A DNA stretch of 64,000 bases from DASQEH01 sp038237745 (GCA_038237745.1 JBBRYJ010000012.1:1-64000), one strand, 5' to 3'; counted from the stretch's first letter, positions 43,887 through 52,681 are shown. The notes: a model not told the origin generated them from the letters alone. Numbers and translations are program-made.

Positions 43887-44789
43887 ATGTCCGTAGTCCG
43901 CCTGGCCACGACGCGAGGGTGGAGAGCGTCGATCATGGCAATTGGACTGCTCGGCTCGCTCATGCTGAGCAGCTGCAGCGGGTCGGCCGATACGGGAGCG
44001 TCCACCGCGACCGACCCCGTCAGCAGTTCGACGACAGCGACCACTCCGCGGGTGTCGGCTTCGAGCTCCCAGCCCACCAAGCCGCCTCCACCGCCGCCAC
44101 AGCAAGCAGAGTGTCGCGACTTGACCTTCGCTGATATCGCCCTGTTCTCCGATTCGACGAAGCCGACTCCCTGCTCTCAGCCGCACACGTCATACACATT
44201 CGCTGTGCAACAGCTTCCGGCGGAAGTCTCGTTCGACGGCGTTCAGACGAGCAATCACTCTGTCCAGAGCGCAGCGGCCGAGCGATGTCACTCCGCCTAC
44301 GTATCGTTCATCGGCGGCAACGCAGAGACACGGGCGCTTTCACGGTTGACGGTCACCTACTTCTTGTCCAACCAAGAAGGGTTCGACCTCGGGGCGCACT
44401 GGATCCGATGCGACATCGTCGCGTTGAAGTCCGCGACGTCGCTTGCGGAGCTACCCGCGAGGCTGCAGAGAATTCTCGACAGTTCCAGCGCACTTGCGAC
44501 ATACGGCGTCTGCTCAGACGGGCAGCCAAGTGCGTCGGGTTCCAAGTTGGTGATGTGTACTGAAAAGCACACGTATCGAGCGCTGGCCGTTATCCGCCTG
44601 GGCCCGAAGGGGGCGGCTTACCCGGGGAAGGGTCCCGCCCGCGACGCGGGTAGGCAGCGCTGCCAGGACCTTGTCGCGCATGATCTGGGCGTGAGCGGCG
44701 GCTTCACATATAGCTGGACCTACCCGTCGGAGTCGGACTGGACGGCCGGACAGCGGTTCGGCTACTGCTGGAACGAGACACAGTCCTGA
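43887..44789 (+). CDS. Septum-formation family lipoprotein
   Basis: 300 residues. Type II signal peptide with lipobox LSSC (Cys30), a Thr/Ser/Pro linker including six prolines, then two repeats of the actinobacterial septum-formation domain: CRDLTFADI...PCSQPHTSYTFAVQQL and YGVCSDGQPS...VMCTEKHTYRALAVI, each with paired Cys and a PHT/KHT motif. It is anchored on the outer membrane face; the family is linked to septum formation by name only. Start ATG 43887 is supported by a -10 box 7 nt upstream. Confidence 0.83.
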   Translation: MSVVRLATTRGWRASIMAIGLLGSLMLSSCSGSADTGASTATDPVSSSTTATTPRVSASSSQPTKPPPPPPQQAECRDLTFADIALFSDSTKPTPCSQPHTSYTFAVQQLPAEVSFDGVQTSNHSVQSAAAERCHSAYVSFIGGNAETRALSRLTVTYFLSNQEGFDLGAHWIRCDIVALKSATSLAELPARLQRILDSSSALATYGVCSDGQPSASGSKLVMCTEKHTYRALAVIRLGPKGAAYPGKGPARDAGRQRCQDLVAHDLGVSGGFTYSWTYPSESDWTAGQRFGYCWNETQS

Positions 44790-44797
44790 CGCACGTG

Positions 44798-44819
44798 CAT
44801 CTTCGCCCTCTCGGCGCAA
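44798..44819 (+). repeat. Single 22-bp repeat unit
   Basis: Opens CATCTT and continues with CGCCCTCTCGGCGCAA, matching the repeat core at 14 of 16 positions. It starts 9 nt after the stop of the septum-formation gene, in the gap convergent with era. The CGCC/GGCG arms around CTCTC can form a small hairpin and might serve as a shared 3' end. Confidence 0.6.
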
Positions 44820-44893
44820 TGGCACACCGCCGTCTTTAGCCAGCCAGAGGAGAGTCGCAGCGACCAGTGATCGCTACCGCGGGTCTGAGGGGG

Positions 44894-45823
44894 TCAAAAA
44901 CCGAGGCGCCTCAGCTGCTTCGGGTCCCGCTGCCAGTTCTTCGCCACCTTGACGCGGAGGTCGAGGTAGACCGGCGTACCCAGGAGCGACTCGATCTGGC
45001 GCCGAGCCGACGATCCGACCTCCTTGAGCCGAGATCCCCCTTGCCCGATCACGATCGCCTTCTGGCTCGGCCTCTCGACGAAGAGGTTGGCGTGAATGTC
45101 GAGAAGGGCTCGATCGTGCGGTCGGCCCGGTCGCAGGCCCATCTCCTCGACCACGACCGCTATGGAGTGCGGCAGCTCGTCGCGAACGCCTTCCAGGGCC
45201 GCCTCGCGTACAAGCTCGGCGACCAGCGTCGCCTCGGGCTCGTCGGTTAGCTCTCCCTCGGGATAGAGGCGGGGCCCCTCCGGAAGTCTTGCCACCAGCA
45301 AATCCTCGAGCAGCGACACCTGACTGCCATCGACAGCGGAAACGGGGAGAATCTCTGCCCACTCGATTCCCGTCGACGAGGTGAGCCCATCGATCGCCGA
45401 GAGGTGTGACGCCATCCTGTCGGAGCTGACCAAGTCGCTTTTCGTGACGACGGCGAGCTTCGGTGTGCGCTGGATCTTCGCCAGCTCACCAACGAGAAAA
45501 CGGTCGCCGGAGCCGATCGGCTCATCTGCGGCGAGGCATACGACCACCGCGTCGACTTCCGACCAGGCCGCTCGCACCACGTCGTTGAGGCGCTCACCGA
45601 GCAGGGTCCGGGGCTTGTGCAGGCCTGGGGTGTCCACCAGGACGAGCTGGGCATCGGGCCTGTGCACGATTCCTCTGATGGCGTGCCGGGTGGTCTGGGG
45701 GCGCGATGAGGTGATGGCGATCTTGCTGCCTACGAGCGCGTTCGTCAGTGTCGACTTACCGGCATTGGGACGCCCGACGAGGCTCGCGAAACCGCTCCGG
45801 TGGCCACTGGGCTCAGATGTCAC
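44894..45823 (-). CDS. era: GTPase Era
   Basis: 309 residues. G1 GRPNAGKSTLTNAL, G3 VDTPGLHKP, G4 VTKSD, plus the C-terminal KH domain with VERPSQKAIVIGQGGSRLKE. It binds the 3' end of 16S rRNA and assists 30S assembly. The start is GTG 45823. It ends a gene string phoH-ybeY-corC-cdd-like-EamA-era. A repeat cluster lies in its 64-nt upstream gap. Confidence 0.97.
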   Translation of the reverse strand: MTSEPSGHRSGFASLVGRPNAGKSTLTNALVGSKIAITSSRPQTTRHAIRGIVHRPDAQLVLVDTPGLHKPRTLLGERLNDVVRAAWSEVDAVVVCLAADEPIGSGDRFLVGELAKIQRTPKLAVVTKSDLVSSDRMASHLSAIDGLTSSTGIEWAEILPVSAVDGSQVSLLEDLLVARLPEGPRLYPEGELTDEPEATLVAELVREAALEGVRDELPHSIAVVVEEMGLRPGRPHDRALLDIHANLFVERPSQKAIVIGQGGSRLKEVGSSARRQIESLLGTPVYLDLRVKVAKNWQRDPKQLRRLGF

Positions 45824-45852
45824 GAGTGCGATTCTGCACTACTAACGTGCGG

Positions 45853-45924
45853 CATACTCGCCCTCTCGGCGGGTCGGATTCGCCCTCTCAACGGCACGGG
45901 GGGATTCTTGGCCGCTCGACGGGC
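45853..45924 (+). repeat. 22-bp repeat units overlapping the EamA gene end
   Basis: Units at 45853-45874 (CATACT + CGCCCTCTCGGCGGGT) and 45875-45896 (CGGATT + CGCCCTCTCAACGGCA) are in phase. A degenerate third, 45903-45924, matches the consensus at about 15 of 22 positions. CGGGGGG separates units two and three. The EamA stop and last ten codons lie within units two and three. Confidence 0.65.
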
Positions 45925-46838
45925 GGGTCCGACGCTCCGGCCACCCGGATCATCACCACCAGCGCAGCCAGAAGAATCGCGCCACCCAGCCAGCTCACTA
46001 CCGGTAGCCGCTCACCGAGGACGACCACACCGAGACCCGCCGCGACCAGCGGCTCCGCGAGGCCGAGCGTGGCAGCGACTGCCGGTGCCACCGTACGCAG
46101 GCCGCGGTTGAACAGGCTGTAGGCGACAACAGTGGCCACCAGCGCCAGGTACACCACCATGGCGGCCCCCGAACCGGTCCCGACCCAGGCGAGGCTCGAC
46201 AGCACGAGCGCCGGTGACAGACAGACCGCCGCGACGGCGAAGATCGCCGCCAGCTTCACCTCTATGGCGATGTCGGACGTGCCGAGGGCTGTGCTCGCCA
46301 CGATGAACGTCGCGTACGACGCGGCCGCGCCGAAGGCGAAGAGCACGCCGGAGACCGACGCCCCGGAGCCGAGTCCCCGGCTGAGCAGCGCGACCAGTCC
46401 GACCACGGCGAGTCCGGTCGCGGCCAGCCAACCTCTGGTGACGTGGCGGGCCAGCAGTCCGGTGAGGATCGGCGTGCACCCGATAGCCACAAGGGTGCCG
46501 AGTGCGACGCCAGCCTGGGTGACCGCCGACAGGAAGGTCACATTGAACGACGCCTGGGCGAGCCCGGCCACCCAAACCGGCCGCAGCCGCCAAACCCGGC
46601 TCGGCGACAGCGACAGTGAGCCGTGCCGGGCCGAGGTGAGGCCGATCAGCAGCAGCGCCGCCAGCACCAGCCGAACGGCGGAGACGGAGACCGCCGGCGC
46701 GGCAGGTCCCAGCACACGTGCAGTACCGATGGTGCCGAAGAGGAGGGCGCCGCAGATGACATACAGGGCACCGTGCCACGCGGTCGAACCGCCTGCGTTG
46801 GCACGCGCAATCCGACTCACCGGCGCGTCGGCGCCCAC
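45888..46838 (-). CDS. EamA-family (DMT) transporter
   Basis: 316 residues with ten predicted membrane segments in two EamA halves (ALYVICGALLFGTIGTARVL at the first; LVATVVAYSLFNRGLRTVAP and GVVVLGERLPVVSWLGGAIL in the second). The second half has the typical LGLAEPLVAAGLG motif. It probably exports or imports small metabolites; substrate unknown. Located between the cdd-like gene and era, same strand. Its last residues (PPVERPRIPPCR) are encoded by repeat units. Confidence 0.85.
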   Translation of the reverse strand: MGADAPVSRIARANAGGSTAWHGALYVICGALLFGTIGTARVLGPAAPAVSVSAVRLVLAALLLIGLTSARHGSLSLSPSRVWRLRPVWVAGLAQASFNVTFLSAVTQAGVALGTLVAIGCTPILTGLLARHVTRGWLAATGLAVVGLVALLSRGLGSGASVSGVLFAFGAAASYATFIVASTALGTSDIAIEVKLAAIFAVAAVCLSPALVLSSLAWVGTGSGAAMVVYLALVATVVAYSLFNRGLRTVAPAVAATLGLAEPLVAAGLGVVVLGERLPVVSWLGGAILLAALVVMIRVAGASDPPVERPRIPPCR

Positions 46839-46877
46839 GTCGTACTCGTCACGCGTTGTAGCAGGTCGAGGTTCCCC

Positions 46878-47270
46878 TCACGTCGTCACCACGTCGTTCA
46901 CGGCACCGGAGGAGTCCGCACGGTAGATGGGTACCCCCTCGCCGGCGAAGTCCCGCACGACGTTCTCGTCACTGACGGGACGGACCAACACCTCGGAGAC
47001 GACGACAGCCGCCTCCAGCCCCTTCACACCACTGCTGGCCGCCATCGCGACGGCGACCTGGAGCGCCGACAGCTGGAGTGAAGGAAGGTCGACGCCTGCC
47101 GCGCTGTACGTGCGGCCGTCCGTGTCCCGTACGGCGGCGCCGTCACTCGACTGGGCCCGGGCACGGTGGGCTCGGGCAAGCGTGAGGAGTTTCGCGTCCT
47201 CCGGGTCGTCCAGCTCGTAGGGAGGCCGTTCCCCGCCATAGGCGCCGCCGAACACCATGTCGGAGCTCAT
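46878..47270 (-). CDS. Cytidine-deaminase-like protein lacking the zinc site
   Basis: 130 residues from ATG 47270 (ATGA overlap with corC). The pattern AAVRDTDGRTYSAAGVDLPS resembles the cytidine deaminase strand-helix start, and placement between corC and era is where actinobacteria keep the gene annotated as cytidine deaminase. But the catalytic CAE is replaced (LQLSALQVAV) and the PCxxC pair is absent, so no zinc can be bound in the usual way. A structural or regulatory role is more likely than deamination. Confidence 0.7.
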   Translation of the reverse strand: MSSDMVFGGAYGGERPPYELDDPEDAKLLTLARAHRARAQSSDGAAVRDTDGRTYSAAGVDLPSLQLSALQVAVAMAASSGVKGLEAAVVVSEVLVRPVSDENVVRDFAGEGVPIYRADSSGAVNDVVTT

Positions 47271-48592
47271 CTCAGCGCATCGCTCTCGACATCCGCACCG
47301 TGCCGGGGTGCGGAGTCGACTTCGTGGACCGCAACCGGCTTCACGACCACGGTCACGACCTTGTTGCGGCGCCCGGCCAAGGACTCCGCCTGGAAGTGAA
47401 GTCCCTCGCACACCACCTCCGCCCCAGGAATGGGGACCCGACCGAGGTGTTTCGCCATCAGGCCGCCTACCGTCTCCACGTCCTCGTCGTCGATCTCGAC
47501 TCCGAAGAGGTCCCCGAGCTCGTCGATATCCAGTCGGGAGCTCACCCGTACGGCTCCGCCGGACAGGTGCTCGACCGCGGCGGGCTCCATGTCGTACTCG
47601 TCGGTGATCTCGCCGACGATCTCCTCCAGCAGGTCCTCGATCGTCACGAGACCGGCCGTGCCGCCGTACTCGTCCACGACGATCGCGGCGTGGGTGCGCC
47701 GGGCCTGCATGTCACGGAGCAGCTGGTCGGCCGGCTTCGAGTCAGGGACGAACAGTGTGGGGCGCATCACCGTCTCGACCCGCTCGGTCGTCTCGGCCTC
47801 GTGGTTGTCGAAGACGCGCTTGGTCACGTCCTTCAGGTAGGCCACGCCGATGATGTCGTCGAGATCGCGCCCGAGCACCGGGATGCGGGAGAAGCCGCTT
47901 CGCAGGGCGAGGGACATCAGCTGCCGCAGCGTCTTGTGATGCTCGATGAACACCATGTCGGTGCGGGGCACCATCACCTCCCGTGCAAGGGTGTCGCCGA
48001 GCTCGAACACCGAGTGGATCATCCGGCTCTCGTTGGACTCGATCACTCGGCTCGACGCTGCCAGGTCGACGAGCTCTCGCAGCTCCGCCTCGCTGGAGAA
48101 CGGTCCCTCACGGAAACCCTCGCCCGGCGTGATGAGGTTGCCGACGAAGATCAAGAGCTGCGGTATCGGGCCGAGCACTGCTGTCAGCATCGCTACCGGG
48201 CCGGCTGACAGGAGCGCAACCCGCTCAGGGTGCTGCCGGCCGAGCGTGCGCGGCCCGACTCCGACGGCGATGTAGGAGACGACAACCATCACGCCGGCGG
48301 CGACCAGCACCTGGAGCCAGGTCGGCCGGAGGATGTCGATGACGACGAGAGTGACCAGGACGACTCCGGAGGTCTCGAACACCACCCGCAGCAGGAGCGC
48401 GGTGTTCAGGAAGCGAGGTGGATCCGCCACCACCGAGGCGAGCCTGCTTGCGCCGCTTCTCCCGTCGCGCACCAACTCATCGGCCCGCACCCGCGAGATC
48501 GAGGACAGCGCTGTCTCGGCGCAGACACAGAGGCCGGCGAAGAAGATGAGGATGGCGGCGAGGACGACCAGCTGGATGTCCGACATCGTCAT
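47267..48592 (-). CDS. CorC/HlyC-family protein (CNNM domain, CBS pair, CorC domain)
   Basis: 441 residues. The N-terminal DUF21/CNNM membrane domain (IQLVVLAAILIFFAGLCVCA, VVFETSGVVLVTLVVIDILR) precedes a CBS pair (MVPRTDMVFIEHHKTLRQLM, MRPTLFVPDSKPADQLLRDM) and a C-terminal CorC_HlyC domain (GLMAKHLGRVPIPGAEVVCE). Such proteins are thought to move or sense Mg2+ or Co2+. ATG 48592 overlaps the ybeY stop; its stop overlaps the cdd-like start. Part of the phoH-ybeY-corC-era string. Confidence 0.93.
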   Translation of the reverse strand: MTMSDIQLVVLAAILIFFAGLCVCAETALSSISRVRADELVRDGRSGASRLASVVADPPRFLNTALLLRVVFETSGVVLVTLVVIDILRPTWLQVLVAAGVMVVVSYIAVGVGPRTLGRQHPERVALLSAGPVAMLTAVLGPIPQLLIFVGNLITPGEGFREGPFSSEAELRELVDLAASSRVIESNESRMIHSVFELGDTLAREVMVPRTDMVFIEHHKTLRQLMSLALRSGFSRIPVLGRDLDDIIGVAYLKDVTKRVFDNHEAETTERVETVMRPTLFVPDSKPADQLLRDMQARRTHAAIVVDEYGGTAGLVTIEDLLEEIVGEITDEYDMEPAAVEHLSGGAVRVSSRLDIDELGDLFGVEIDDEDVETVGGLMAKHLGRVPIPGAEVVCEGLHFQAESLAGRRNKVVTVVVKPVAVHEVDSAPRHGADVESDALR

Positions 48593-49059
48593 TCGACGTC
48601 GTCACCGCTCTTCACGCCCTGCCACTCGGCGAGCAGCCTGGTCTGCAACGCGAACATCTCCCGCTCCTCCGCAGGTTCGACGTGGTCGTACCCGAGAAGG
48701 TGCAGGATCCCGTGGATGGTCAGCAGGTGCATCTCGTCGTCCGGTGCGCGAGAGAAGGTCGGGGCCTGGCCGGCGGCGTACTGCGGGCAGAGCAGCATGT
48801 CGCCGAGGATCCCGTCGGCGTCGGCCTCCCCGTCATGGCCCGGGCGCAGCTCGTCCATCGGGAACGAGAGCACGTCGGTTGGGCCCTGCTGGCCCATGTA
48901 CCGCTCGTTGAACTGGGTCATGGTCGGCTCGTCGACCAGCTTGAGGCACAGCTCGGCCTCGGGGTGCACGCGCATCCGCCCCATCGTGAAGCGGGCGAGT
49001 CGGACGAACTCGGAGACGTCGAGGTCGACGCCTGACTCGTTGAGGACCTCGACGCTCAT
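48589..49059 (-). CDS. ybeY: Endoribonuclease YbeY (16S rRNA maturation)
   Basis: 156 residues. The zinc site HGILHLLGYDH (H-x3-H-x5-H) in LTIHGILHLLGYDHVEPAEE defines the family, as does DVLSFPMDE. It acts in 16S rRNA 3'-end processing and ribosome quality control. ATGA overlaps join it to phoH upstream and corC downstream, so all three are translated as one unit. Confidence 0.97.
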   Translation of the reverse strand: MSVEVLNESGVDLDVSEFVRLARFTMGRMRVHPEAELCLKLVDEPTMTQFNERYMGQQGPTDVLSFPMDELRPGHDGEADADGILGDMLLCPQYAAGQAPTFSRAPDDEMHLLTIHGILHLLGYDHVEPAEEREMFALQTRLLAEWQGVKSGDDVE

Positions 49060-50054
49060 CGACCCTCAAGGAACGACGCGGGTCCGCCTGGCCGCGCCTC
49101 GTAGGTGTCGTATGCCGCCACGATCTTCCCGACCAGCCGGTGGCGTACGACGTCCTGGGCGGTGAGGTGGCAGAAGCTGACGTCCTTGATGCCGTCGAGG
49201 ACGTCCTGTACGACGCGCAGGCCGCTCTTGGTGCCCGACGGCAGGTCGACCTGGGTGACGTCTCCCGTCACCACCATCCTCGACCCGAAGCCCAAGCGGG
49301 TCAGGAACATCTTCATCTGCTCCTGTGAGGTGTTCTGCGCCTCGTCGAGGATGATGAACGCGTCGTTGAGCGTGCGCCCCCGCATGTAGGCCAGCGGTGC
49401 CACCTCGATGGTCCCGGCGGTCAGGAGCTTGGGGATCGTCTCGGGGTCGAGCATGTCGTGCAGGGCGTCGTAGAGCGGGCGCAGGTACGGGTCGATCTTC
49501 TCGCTGAGAGTGCCCGGCAGGTAGCCGAGTCTCTCCCCTGCCTCGACGGCCGGACGCGTGAGGATGATGCGGTTGACCGCTTTCGCCTGGAGCGCTTGGA
49601 CGGCCTTGGCCATGGCCAGGTACGTCTTGCCAGTTCCGGCCGGTCCGATGGAGAAGACGACCGTGTGCTTGTCGATGGCGTCGACGTAGCGCTTCTGGTT
49701 GAGGGTCTTGGGGCGAATCGTGCGGCCTCGGTTGCTGAGGATGTTGAGGGTAAGCACCTCTGCGGGACGCTCTTCGGTCTCGGCGCGCAACATGGCGATT
49801 GCGTGCTCGACCGTCTCACCGGTCAGGCCCTGCCCTGTGCGGACCATGGTGACCAGCTCGTCCAGGAGGCGCTCGATGAGCGCAACCTCGCCACGGTCAC
49901 CGGCGACGTTCACCTCGTTACCGCGGACGTGGATGTCGGCGTCGAAGTCGCGCTCGATGATGTTGATGAACTCGTCGCGGGCCCCGAGGACGGCGACGAC
50001 GGGCACACTGCTGGGAATCACGATCGTATGCCGAGGCACCTGTTGCTCTGTCAT
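49056..50054 (-). CDS. phoH: PhoH-family ATPase
   Basis: 332 residues. N-terminal KH-like part (VVAVLGARDEFINIIERDFD) and a PhoH P-loop domain: Walker A IGPAGTGKTYLAMAKAV, Walker B AFIILDEAQNTSQEQMKMFL, and GSRMVVTGDVTQVDLP. RNA-binding ATPase/helicase usually paired with YbeY. First gene of the phoH-ybeY-corC string; the HIT gene lies 76 nt upstream. Confidence 0.95.
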   Translation of the reverse strand: MTEQQVPRHTIVIPSSVPVVAVLGARDEFINIIERDFDADIHVRGNEVNVAGDRGEVALIERLLDELVTMVRTGQGLTGETVEHAIAMLRAETEERPAEVLTLNILSNRGRTIRPKTLNQKRYVDAIDKHTVVFSIGPAGTGKTYLAMAKAVQALQAKAVNRIILTRPAVEAGERLGYLPGTLSEKIDPYLRPLYDALHDMLDPETIPKLLTAGTIEVAPLAYMRGRTLNDAFIILDEAQNTSQEQMKMFLTRLGFGSRMVVTGDVTQVDLPSGTKSGLRVVQDVLDGIKDVSFCHLTAQDVVRHRLVGKIVAAYDTYEARPGGPASFLEGR

Positions 50055-50130
50055 GTTGCGCCCATGCTACGGGTTCACCGACTCCTCACACAGCCAGTTG
50101 AGTGCACGCGCCGTAGCCCCTCGAAGGCGG

Positions 50131-50478
50131 TCAACCCGGCGGCCAGGTGAGCTCACGGCCCCCGAGCACGTGGACGTGCGCGTGGAAGACGGTCTGTTGG
50201 GCAGCAGCCCCGTTGTTGGCGACGAGCCGGTAGCCGTCCGCCACCCCCTCGTCACTGGCCACCTGCCGCGCCAGGGTCAGCACCGATACGGCCGCGTCGG
50301 GATGCGTGCCGGCAAGCTCCGCGAGCGTCGGGCTGTGCACCTTCGGGATGACGAGAATGTGGGTCGGTGCTTGCGGAGTGATGTCACGGAACGCCATCGC
50401 GAGATCGTTCTCGGCAACCTGGTCTGCGGGCATGTCGCCGGCGAGGATCCCGCAGAACAAGCAAGGAACGTCACTCAT
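50131..50478 (-). CDS. HIT-family hydrolase
   Basis: 115 residues from ATG 50478. The histidine triad is HAHVHVLGG near the C-terminus. An N-terminal CLFCG Cys pair (zinc) and THILVIPKVH are typical of the Hint branch. It hydrolyses nucleoside phosphoramidates or adenylates. The start lies 11 nt after a degenerate repeat unit. The frame stays open upstream but without any similarity. Confidence 0.92.
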   Translation of the reverse strand: MSDVPCLFCGILAGDMPADQVAENDLAMAFRDITPQAPTHILVIPKVHSPTLAELAGTHPDAAVSVLTLARQVASDEGVADGYRLVANNGAAAQQTVFHAHVHVLGGRELTWPPG

Positions 50479-50488
50479 ACCGGCTCGG

Positions 50489-50510
50489 CCCTGCCAGGAC
50501 GGCGGTGTCC
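50489..50510 (-). repeat. Possible degenerate 22-bp repeat unit upstream of HIT
   Basis: On the minus strand the 22 bases match the third unit of the 43.7-kb locus at 15 of 22 positions, all of the shared ones from position 6 on (CCGCCGTCCTGGCAGGG). Weak call because no second phased unit is visible. Confidence 0.35.
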
Positions 50511-50663
50511 GCCCGTTCGGCGTTCTCTCGACATGCAGACCTCGCGGCAGTTGCTCGTGTACTGGCTGAGCCCACGGTACCCGCCGCCTCATCGAGCGGG
50601 ACGGAACAGGAGCGGGCTGTCGGTTCCGACCACGCCATGGTGCGTTTCGGGCGTGGGCTCGCG

Positions 50664-51431
50664 TCAAGACGGAAGCGTGCCCGCTTCTCCGTGCGTAGGC
50701 GCCCAGCGGGACGTGCGGCTCAATACCGCCGCCGCGGCGATCGCACCCGCCGTCGAGGACCGCAACACCGTCGGACCCAACCGCAGCGGTCGCGCCCCCC
50801 TCCCGACGAAGGCGTCGAGCTCATCGTCGGTGATCCCGCCCTCAGGCCCTACGACCAGCACAACGTCGCCATCGGTCGGCAGCTCGACGCCCTCCATCGA
50901 CTCGACGGCGCTCTCGTGCAGTACCAGGGCGAGTGCGGCGTCCGTCACGAGTTCGCTGACCTGCTGCGTCGAGCACAGCGTCGTGACGACGGGAAATCGC
51001 AGCCGCCTGGACTGCTTCGAGGCTGCGAGTACAACAGCCCGCCACTTGGCGAGAACCTTCTCCCCGCGCTCGCCGCGCCAGGACACGACGGTACGGGTGG
51101 ACGACCACGGGACGATGGTGTCTGCGCCTACCTCGGTGAGCAGGTCGACGGCACGCTCAGCGTGGTCCCCCTTCGGGACTGCCTGTACGACGACCAGGCG
51201 CAGCCGGGGGGGAGGCTCGAACCGGCGTACCTGCACGTCGGCCACCAGTGCCTGCCTCGACACCGAACGAACCACGCACTCGGCTCCGGCTCCCAGGGAG
51301 TCGGTCATCAGGATGCGCTCATCCGGCACGATGCGTCGTACGACGACCGCGTGCCGGCCTTCGGATCCGGAGAGCTCTACCACGTCACGGCTCAGCGCCT
51401 CGGCGTCCACGACGAACATCGGAAGGGTCAT
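50664..51431 (-). CDS. rsmE: 16S rRNA (uracil-1498-N3)-methyltransferase
   Basis: 255 residues from ATG 51431, with AAGGAG 6 nt upstream. The C-terminal SPOUT knot is VVGPEGGITDDELDAFVGRG and LRLGPTVLRSSTAGAIAAAA, and an N-terminal PUA-like domain is present. It methylates U1498 in the decoding centre of 16S rRNA using SAM. It follows dnaJ, as in most actinobacteria, across an 86-nt gap holding the repeat cluster. Confidence 0.95.
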   Translation of the reverse strand: MTLPMFVVDAEALSRDVVELSGSEGRHAVVVRRIVPDERILMTDSLGAGAECVVRSVSRQALVADVQVRRFEPPPRLRLVVVQAVPKGDHAERAVDLLTEVGADTIVPWSSTRTVVSWRGERGEKVLAKWRAVVLAASKQSRRLRFPVVTTLCSTQQVSELVTDAALALVLHESAVESMEGVELPTDGDVVLVVGPEGGITDDELDAFVGRGARPLRLGPTVLRSSTAGAIAAAAVLSRTSRWAPTHGEAGTLPS

Positions 51432-51459
51432 GCGCTCTCCTTGTGCCCCCGGCCCGGTG

Positions 51460-51518
51460 CGTTTGCGCCCTTTCGGCGGGGCATTTGCGCCCTCTCGGCG
51501 GGGGCGGGGGCGGGGGGT
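51460..51518 (+). repeat. Two 22-bp repeat units plus G4-capable tail
   Basis: Units 51460-51481 (CGTTTG + CGCCCTTTCGGCGGGG) and 51482-51503 (CATTTG + CGCCCTCTCGGCGGGG) are perfectly phased and differ at only a few positions. The tail GCGGGGGCGGGGGG follows directly and ends at the dnaJ stop codon. Together with the last unit it gives at least four G-runs. It occupies the whole rsmE-dnaJ gap on the antisense strand. Confidence 0.8.
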
Positions 51519-52681
51519 CAGCGGCCGCCGAAGGCTTCCTTGAAGCGGCCGAAGACGCCCCGGTGGCGGGTGTCAACGGCCATACCGGGGTTCTCCTCGC
51601 CGCGCAGCGCAGCGAGCTGTTCGAGCAGCTGCGACTGGCCGGAGTCCAGCCTGGTCGGCGTCTCGACGATGACCGTCGCCACGACGTCACCGCGTCCGGT
51701 GCCCCGCAGCCTGGGCACACCTCTGCCTCGGACGAGCATCTGCTCGCCCGACTGGGTGCCTGCCCGTATCTCGAGCCTCGCCGTGCGCTCCACCTCGCTC
51801 GAGGCGCCGTCCGCCAGATCTGCCTCGAGAGTCGGCAGGTCGACGCTCGTACCGAGCGCCGCCGCAGTCATCGGGACGGTGAACGTGCACAGCAGGTCGT
51901 CACCCTGCCGGGTGAACATCGCATGGTGGGCCACCTCGATCTCAACGTACAGGTCGCCACTGGGTCCGCCGCCTGGTCCGACCTCGCCTTCACCGGTCAG
52001 CTGGATCCGGTTGCCGACGTCGACGCCGGCGGGAATGTCGACATGGATGGCTCGCCGCGCACGCACGCGCCCCTCACCGGAGCACTCGCTGCACGGATCA
52101 GGTATGACGGTACCGAAACCGCGGCAGGTGGGGCACGGGCGCATCGTGCGCACCTCTCCGAGAAACGACCGCTGGACGTGGCTGATCTCGCCTTGTCCTC
52201 CGCAGGTGCTGCAGGCCACCGGGCTGGTGCCCGGGGCCGTGCCGGAACCGTGGCAGAGGCTGCACGTCACGGCCGTGTCGACCTTGAGCTCCCGGGAGAC
52301 GCCGAAGGCTGCCTCGGCGAGGTCCAGCTGGATGCGCATCAGCGCATCCTGGCCACGCCGCATCCTCGGACGTGGACCCCGACCACCTCCCGCGTTCTGC
52401 CCGAAGAACGCGTCCATGATGTCGGTGAACGAGAAGTTCTGGCCGAAGCCCGCTCCCCCGGCCGCCGACAGCGGGTCGCCACCGAGGTCGTACATCTCCC
52501 GCTTCTTGGGGTCGCTGAGCACGTCGTACGCCCTCGTGACCTCCTTGAACCGCTCCTGGGTGACCTCGTTGGGGTTCACGTCGGGGTGCAGCTGTCGGGC
52601 CAGCGTGCGGTAGGCCTTCTTGATCTGCTCGGGGCTCGCGTCGTGCGACACCCCGAGTACGTCATAGAGATCTTGCGTCAT
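51518..52681 (-). CDS. dnaJ: Chaperone DnaJ (hrcA-linked copy)
   Basis: 387 residues. J domain with LARQLHPDVNPNE (HPD), Gly/Phe-rich linker (GAGFGQNFSFTDIMDAFFG), four CxxCxGxG zinc motifs (CSLCHGSG, CSTCGGQG, CPTCRGFG, CSECSGEG) and the C-terminal substrate-binding domain. It stimulates DnaK ATPase and holds unfolded proteins. It lies 40 nt after hrcA in the heat-shock operon controlled by the CIRCE element. Length and domains are complete. Confidence 0.96.
   Translation of the reverse strand: MTQDLYDVLGVSHDASPEQIKKAYRTLARQLHPDVNPNEVTQERFKEVTRAYDVLSDPKKREMYDLGGDPLSAAGGAGFGQNFSFTDIMDAFFGQNAGGGRGPRPRMRRGQDALMRIQLDLAEAAFGVSRELKVDTAVTCSLCHGSGTAPGTSPVACSTCGGQGEISHVQRSFLGEVRTMRPCPTCRGFGTVIPDPCSECSGEGRVRARRAIHVDIPAGVDVGNRIQLTGEGEVGPGGGPSGDLYVEIEVAHHAMFTRQGDDLLCTFTVPMTAAALGTSVDLPTLEADLADGASSEVERTARLEIRAGTQSGEQMLVRGRGVPRLRGTGRGDVVATVIVETPTRLDSGQSQLLEQLAALRGEENPGMAVDTRHRGVFGRFKEAFGGR

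Noticed and set aside
50505..52613. 702-codon plus-strand open frame
   Set aside because: Antisense shadow of rsmE and dnaJ, crossing the repeat cluster.
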